This document shows positions 7,534 to 10,572 of a DNA stretch of 10,572 bases, piece after piece. Made by a program: the position numbers and the translations under genes. Every line of letters begins with the position of its first letter. Within the stretch, counting starts at the first letter, position 1. The notes beneath the pieces are model-generated. The model searched no databases. It saw nothing but the letters and a program-made list of their open reading frames with translations, and was not told the DNA's origin. This DNA is from Propionibacteriaceae bacterium (lineage in GTDB: Bacteria; Actinomycetota; Actinomycetes; Propionibacteriales; Propionibacteriaceae), in assembly GCA_030450535.1 (NCBI GenBank), contig JAKDIK010000058.1:1-10572 (forward strand), given 5' to 3'.

Positions 7534-8648
7534 ACGAGGAGCTCGCGCGGGGGCTCGGCCGCGCGCAGGAGCTGATCGGACTCCGCCGCGACGCCCAGGC
7601 TCTCGAGGTCCTGGCCAACCTCCTGGCCGAGCACCCTGACGGCGCAGGCGACATTCACGTCCTCATGGCCGCCGCCCACGCGGCCGCCGGCCGCCGGGCC
7701 GAGGCAATCGCCTCCGCGCGGCTGGCGGTGGCGGCCGAGCCGCAGGACGCGCTGACGCACTTCTCGCTGGGTGCCAGGCTGCGCGAGGCCGGACGCCGAC
7801 GCGAGGCAATCCGGTCGTTGGAGAAGACCATCGAGCTCGAACCGGATTGGGCCGAACCCCACCAGCAGCGCGCCATGGTGCTCTCCGATCTGCGCCGCGG
7901 CCGCGAGGCGGTGGAGGCAGCGCAGCTCGGGCTGGAGCTCTCCAACGGGGAGGCGGACGCCCACTTCGCCTTCGGCTACGTGCTGCACGAGTCGAACCCG
8001 GAGGCAGCCCGCCAAGCGTACGAGGCGGCGTTGGCGGCCGAGCCGCAGCACACCGCCGCCCTGCACAACCTGGCGTCCCTGCGGCTGACGCGCGGCGACC
8101 TGGCCGGCGGCACGCGCGGCATGGCCGACGTGCTCGCGCGCTCTCCCCAGGCGCAGATGCCGCTGACGGTGCTCGACCTGAACCTGGGGATCATGCTGCA
8201 GCGCCTCCACTGGCTCACGTTCGGCTCACTGTGGGCCCTCGGCATCGTGTCGAACGCACTGACGAGCGACAGCGTGCCACGGGTCGCGGCCCTGGTGCTG
8301 CTGGTCGTGGTGTTCGCTGGACTGACGACCTGGGGGTGGTCGATCGTCCGTAAACGGCTGCGGCCGATCCGGGCGTCGCTCCCCCACGGCGGTGAGCGCT
8401 ACCTTCGCCAGTTCGCCCGTCGCGATCCGCTCGGCGCAGCGTGGGCCGGCCTGCTCGCCCTCGTCTGGCTGGCGCTCACGCTGGGCGTACTGGGATCCGT
8501 GATCGGGCTCGCGGACCGTGGCGTGGCCCCGCTTCTCGGCGCGGTCGGAGCCGGATTCATCCTGCTCATCGCCGGCGTGATCGTGAGCTGGCTCCGCGTG
8601 CCCGCGCTGAAGCGGCGGGCCGCGCGGCACCAGTTCTTGGACGACTGA
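7530..8648 (+). CDS. TPR protein with four C-terminal transmembrane helices
   Basis: This 372-residue protein starts at the GTG overlapping the ATPase stop (GTGA). Residues 4-205 are tandem TPR-like helical hairpins, visible as repeated LxxAGRRxEAI...A...A.xEP patterns. Examples are AGRRAEAIASARLAVAAEP (53-71), AGRRREAIRSLEKTIELEP (87-105) and AARQAYEAALAAEP (159-172). The C-terminal half has hydrophobic segments at about 228-245, 250-270, 303-325 and 333-354, with a basic loop (272-300) between the second and third, and a short basic tail ending FLDD. It is probably a membrane anchor or adaptor presenting TPRs to the cytosol. Overlap with the ATPase gene, and TPR-like repeats in both products, suggest a physical complex. 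No family with a known function was recognised. It converges on the kinase gene with a 22-bp gap that shows no clear terminator. Confidence 0.9.
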   Translation: MNEELARGLGRAQELIGLRRDAQALEVLANLLAEHPDGAGDIHVLMAAAHAAAGRRAEAIASARLAVAAEPQDALTHFSLGARLREAGRRREAIRSLEKTIELEPDWAEPHQQRAMVLSDLRRGREAVEAAQLGLELSNGEADAHFAFGYVLHESNPEAARQAYEAALAAEPQHTAALHNLASLRLTRGDLAGGTRGMADVLARSPQAQMPLTVLDLNLGIMLQRLHWLTFGSLWALGIVSNALTSDSVPRVAALVLLVVVFAGLTTWGWSIVRKRLRPIRASLPHGGERYLRQFARRDPLGAAWAGLLALVWLALTLGVLGSVIGLADRGVAPLLGAVGAGFILLIAGVIVSWLRVPALKRRAARHQFLDD

Positions 8649-8670
8649 CCGGACGCCCCGAACGACCCAC

Positions 8671-9744
8671 TCAGCGCTGGACGCGCGCGTTGCCCTTCCA
8701 CAGGTCCCAGACCTGCTTCTCGTCGGCCGGCTGACCGTAGTCGTACAGCGAGGTCGCGGCGAGCGCACCGGTGGCCCAGCCGAACTGGGCGCATCGCTCG
8801 ACGTCCCAGCCCTGCAGGATGCCGTAGAGGACACCCCCCACCGAGCCGTCGCCGCCGCCGATGCGGTCGAGCACGTCGATGTCGCGCAGCGGCGCCAGGT
8901 AGAACTCGCCGTCGTTCCACAGCAGGATGCCCCACTTGTGACGGTTGGCGCTGACGACCTCGCGCAGGGACGTCCCGATCCAGTGGGCGTTCGGGTACTT
9001 CTCCTTGATGCGCCCGATCATCTGCTTGAACTCCTCGATCTCCTCATCGATCGACTGGCCGCCGGCCTGGGGTCCCTCGATGCCGAGGCAGAGTTGGAAG
9101 TCCTCCTCGTTGCCGTAGAGGATGTCGCAGTTGCGCGCGATCTCGTCGAATGCGGCGGAGAGCTCGTCCTCGCGTCCCTTCCAGAAAGTGGCGCGATAGT
9201 TGAGGTCCATCGCGACGAGCGTGCCGTGGGCCTTGGCGGCCTTTGCCAGTTCAACGCAGAACTGCGACGTCGACGGGCTGAGCGCGGCGATGAGTCCCGA
9301 CAGGTGCAGGATTTTGACGCCCTCGGTGCCGAACAGCCGCTCGAGGTCGAAGCCGTCCACGCTCAGCTCGCGGCCGACCTCGCCGGCGCGGTCGTTCCAG
9401 ACGCGCGGGGCGCGACCTCCGAAGCCGGAGTCAGCAATGTTGAACTGGTGGCGGTAGCCCCAGGCGTCGCCCTGGGGAACCTCGGGACCCTCGTAGGCCA
9501 TCCCGCGCTTGCGCAGGTCGGCCTTGATGAGGGCGGCGATCGGCGACCCCTCGACGAAGGCGGTGAGCACCTTGGCGGGCTCGCCGAGGTAGGAGACGAC
9601 GCTGGCCACGTTGGTCTCCGCACTGGTGGCCTGCAGGAAGAAGCGGTCGGCGCTGTGGACGCCGGCGCGGTTCTCGGGCGTGATGCGGACGCCCATCGAC
9701 GTGGGCACGACCAGGGACCACTGTGCGTCGTTGCGGAGTTCCAT
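8671..9744 (-). CDS. PfkB-family sugar kinase, KdgK-like
   Basis: This ribokinase-fold kinase has 357 residues. Recognisable blocks are FFLQATSAETNVASVVSYLG (35-54, sugar-binding/glycine region), DLNYRATFWKGRE (180-192, characteristic of 2-dehydro-3-deoxygluconokinases), GNEEDF (211-216) and DRIGGGDGSVGGVLYG (293-308), with catalytic Asp299. The closest type by motif is 2-keto-3-deoxygluconate kinase, which phosphorylates KDG in the cytosol, but another sugar acid or ketose cannot be excluded. The anion-hole motif normally reads GGGDSF or GAGDxF; here it reads GGGDGS. The ATG at 9744 has GGAGG five bases upstream. An in-frame ATG at 9783 lies in the -10 box and is rejected. No neighbouring uronate or pectin catabolism genes occur here, so it stands alone. 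Confidence 0.88.
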   Translation of the reverse strand: MELRNDAQWSLVVPTSMGVRITPENRAGVHSADRFFLQATSAETNVASVVSYLGEPAKVLTAFVEGSPIAALIKADLRKRGMAYEGPEVPQGDAWGYRHQFNIADSGFGGRAPRVWNDRAGEVGRELSVDGFDLERLFGTEGVKILHLSGLIAALSPSTSQFCVELAKAAKAHGTLVAMDLNYRATFWKGREDELSAAFDEIARNCDILYGNEEDFQLCLGIEGPQAGGQSIDEEIEEFKQMIGRIKEKYPNAHWIGTSLREVVSANRHKWGILLWNDGEFYLAPLRDIDVLDRIGGGDGSVGGVLYGILQGWDVERCAQFGWATGALAATSLYDYGQPADEKQVWDLWKGNARVQR

Positions 9745-9749
9745 GGTTT

Positions 9750-9754
9750 CCTCC
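9750..9754 (-). promoter_or_regulatory. Ribosome binding site of the sugar kinase gene
   Basis: On the minus strand this is GGAGG, five bases before the ATG at 9744. It decides the start in favour of this ATG over the one at 9783. Confidence 0.65.
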
Positions 9755-9781
9755 AGAGTTCGGGATCGGATTGCGCTTACC

Positions 9782-9812
9782 ATCCTAGAGTCGAACGCCG
9801 GCCCGTGCCCAA
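9782..9812 (-). promoter_or_regulatory. Candidate promoter of the sugar kinase gene
   Basis: On the minus strand TAGGAT (9787-9782) is a good TAnnnT -10 box. A weak TTGGGC (9812-9807) lies 19 bases upstream as a possible -35. A start about seven bases downstream would give a leader of roughly 30 bases that contains the GGAGG site. Confidence 0.45.
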
Positions 9813-9859
9813 GGTCGACGGCTGTTGCCCTGGCGTCCTGCCCGGGGAAGCAACCCCCG

Positions 9860-9950
9860 GCGACGATTCGGCTGCACTCGGTTGGGTTCTGCGCTTTCGG
9901 CCACGCTCAGCGCCGATGTGAGTGCTCACTCACTGCAGCCGAATCGTCGC
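9860..9950. repeat. 91-bp element bounded by perfect 17-bp inverted repeats
   Basis: GCGACGATTCGGCTGCA (9860-9876) is exactly reverse-complemented by TGCAGCCGAATCGTCGC (9934-9950). Fifty-seven bases lie between, including a smaller palindrome at 9918-9933. It sits in the gap between the kinase and the DUF559-type gene. It could be a long hairpin, a pair of protein-binding sites or the ends of a small nonautonomous element. No flanking target duplication is evident. Confidence 0.75.
9918..9933. promoter_or_regulatory. 16-bp palindrome resembling a TetR-type operator
   Basis: GTGAGTGCTCACTCAC consists of perfect 7-bp arms around a central CT. Short GTGAGTG/CACTCAC dyads of this size are typical targets of TetR-family repressors. 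It is centred about 50 bp upstream of the TAATGT box at 9975 and about 140 bp upstream of the kinase -10 box, so either divergent gene could be the target. No regulator gene is in the window. Confidence 0.4.
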
Positions 9951-9974
9951 TCGCTTGGGGTGACGGGCGCGGCC

Positions 9975-9980
9975 TAATGT
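9975..9980 (+). promoter_or_regulatory. Candidate -10 box for the terminal gene
   Basis: TAATGT fits TAnnnT and stands out in GC-rich surroundings. Transcription would begin near 9987-9989, upstream of a GGTGA Shine-Dalgarno-like site (9991-9995) and the TTG at 10006. The -35 region (CTTGG near 9954-9958) is weak. Confidence 0.4.
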
Positions 9981-10005
9981 CTTGGAGTGTGGTGAAGCTC
10001 TGACA

Positions 10006-10572
10006 TTGGCCCTCGCAGCAGGGGACGGACTGATCATTCGCCGGGAGAACCCGGCTCTCTCGAGCGCCATCTATCGCGCGACCCGCAAGGGATGCCTGCA
10101 GCGGGTGCTGCCCGGCATCTACGCATCGGCCGGCGAGATCGGGCTGATGCTGCGGGCGCGGGCCGCGTTCCACGCTGAGCCCGCGGCGGTGATCACCGGG
10201 TGCAGCGCCGCGGCTCTGACGTGGTGGCCGGAAGTCCCTGCCCCGCACCTGGATCTGGCCAGCAGCTCCTACCGAATCGATGGTTCAGGGATGCGGTGGC
10301 AGCGCCGGATGATTCCGCCAGAACTGGTCATCGAAAGGAGTGGAATCCGCGTGGCCCACCCCGCGCTCACGGTGCTGGATCTGATCCCCACCCTGGGTGG
10401 GAGCGCCATCGATGAGGCGTTGCGCCGCCGTGCAGTGCGTCTCGACGAGCTCAATCACGTCTTCTGGTCGTTGCCCGCGCGCCGGGGCGACGCAGAGCGG
10501 CGTCGGCTGCTCATCGATTCGCGCGACGAGCCGTGGTCGGAAGCCGAGCGGGAGCTGCACCATCGCTATCGC
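10006..10572 (+). CDS. AbiEi-like / DUF559-type protein, 5' part only
   Basis: The open frame runs to the window edge, giving 189 residues from the TTG at 10006. That start is tentative; it has GGTGA about ten bases before it, and no ATG or GTG occurs in frame near the beginning. The first ~50 residues, GCLQRVLPGIYAS within them, resemble the winged-helix AbiEi-type antitoxin domain (usual form lxRvxxGvYa). A middle domain follows: CSAAALTWWPEVPAPHLDLA, VAHPALTVLDLIPTLGGSAIDEALRRR. The last residues, DEPWSEAERELHHRYR, match the entry into a C-terminal DUF559 (Vsr-like nuclease-fold) domain whose catalytic part is beyond the window. Such proteins are frequent, often multicopy, in actinobacterial genomes. 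Role unknown; a DNA-related or defence function is only inference. No AbiEii toxin partner is visible. Confidence 0.8.
   Translation, partial: MALAAGDGLIIRRENPALSSAIYRATRKGCLQRVLPGIYASAGEIGLMLRARAAFHAEPAAVITGCSAAALTWWPEVPAPHLDLASSSYRIDGSGMRWQRRMIPPELVIERSGIRVAHPALTVLDLIPTLGGSAIDEALRRRAVRLDELNHVFWSLPARRGDAERRRLLIDSRDEPWSEAERELHHRYR

Noticed and set aside
8649..8670. A bidirectional terminator between the convergent TPR and kinase genes.
   Set aside because: The 22 bp show no inverted repeat.
9982..9984. TTG as the start of the terminal gene.
   Set aside because: It would lie at or before the transcription start expected from the TAATGT box and has no ribosome site. The TTG at 10006 fits better, though it is not proven.

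Overview
The window is about 70% GC and carries a compact biosynthetic operon in an arrangement seen in Actinomycetota: hisI, trpE, two small membrane-protein genes, trpC, trpB and trpA. Frequent GTG starts, 1-4 base gene overlaps, TAnnnT -10 boxes next to start codons, a mycothiol-transferase-like protein and the Trp-associated membrane protein all point to a high-GC actinobacterium. A member of the Propionibacteriales or a relative is possible, but the genus cannot be fixed from the sequence.

Positions 1-5505, minus strand, are one transcription unit read right to left: hisI (histidine branch), trpE, a four-helix Trp-operon-associated membrane protein, an HGxxPAAW small membrane protein, trpC, trpB, and trpA cut by the window edge. 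Gene junctions overlap by 1-4 bases or are short, so translation is probably coupled. trpG, trpD and trpF are absent here and must lie elsewhere if the pathway is complete.

Positions 5506-5586 separate hisI from a divergent plus-strand gene and contain an unusual array of 13-bp tandem repeats. Plus-strand genes follow: a DinB/MDMPI-like metal-binding protein (5587-6219), a hairpin, then a two-gene unit. That unit is a classical AAA ATPase with a TPR-like N-terminus and acidic linker (6283-7533), translationally coupled to a TPR protein with four membrane helices (7530-8648). The two may form a membrane-tethered AAA machine of unknown function.

Positions 8671-9744, minus strand, encode a PfkB/KdgK-type sugar kinase with an altered anion-hole motif, convergent with the TPR gene. 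Its upstream region (9745-10005) holds a promoter, a perfect 17-bp inverted repeat spanning 91 bp, and a 16-bp palindrome resembling a TetR-type operator. The window ends in the 5' part of a plus-strand gene for an AbiEi-like/DUF559-type protein.

Most of the window is ordinary core metabolism. The less explained parts are the AAA-TPR pair, the two noncoding repeat structures and the two small Trp-operon membrane proteins.
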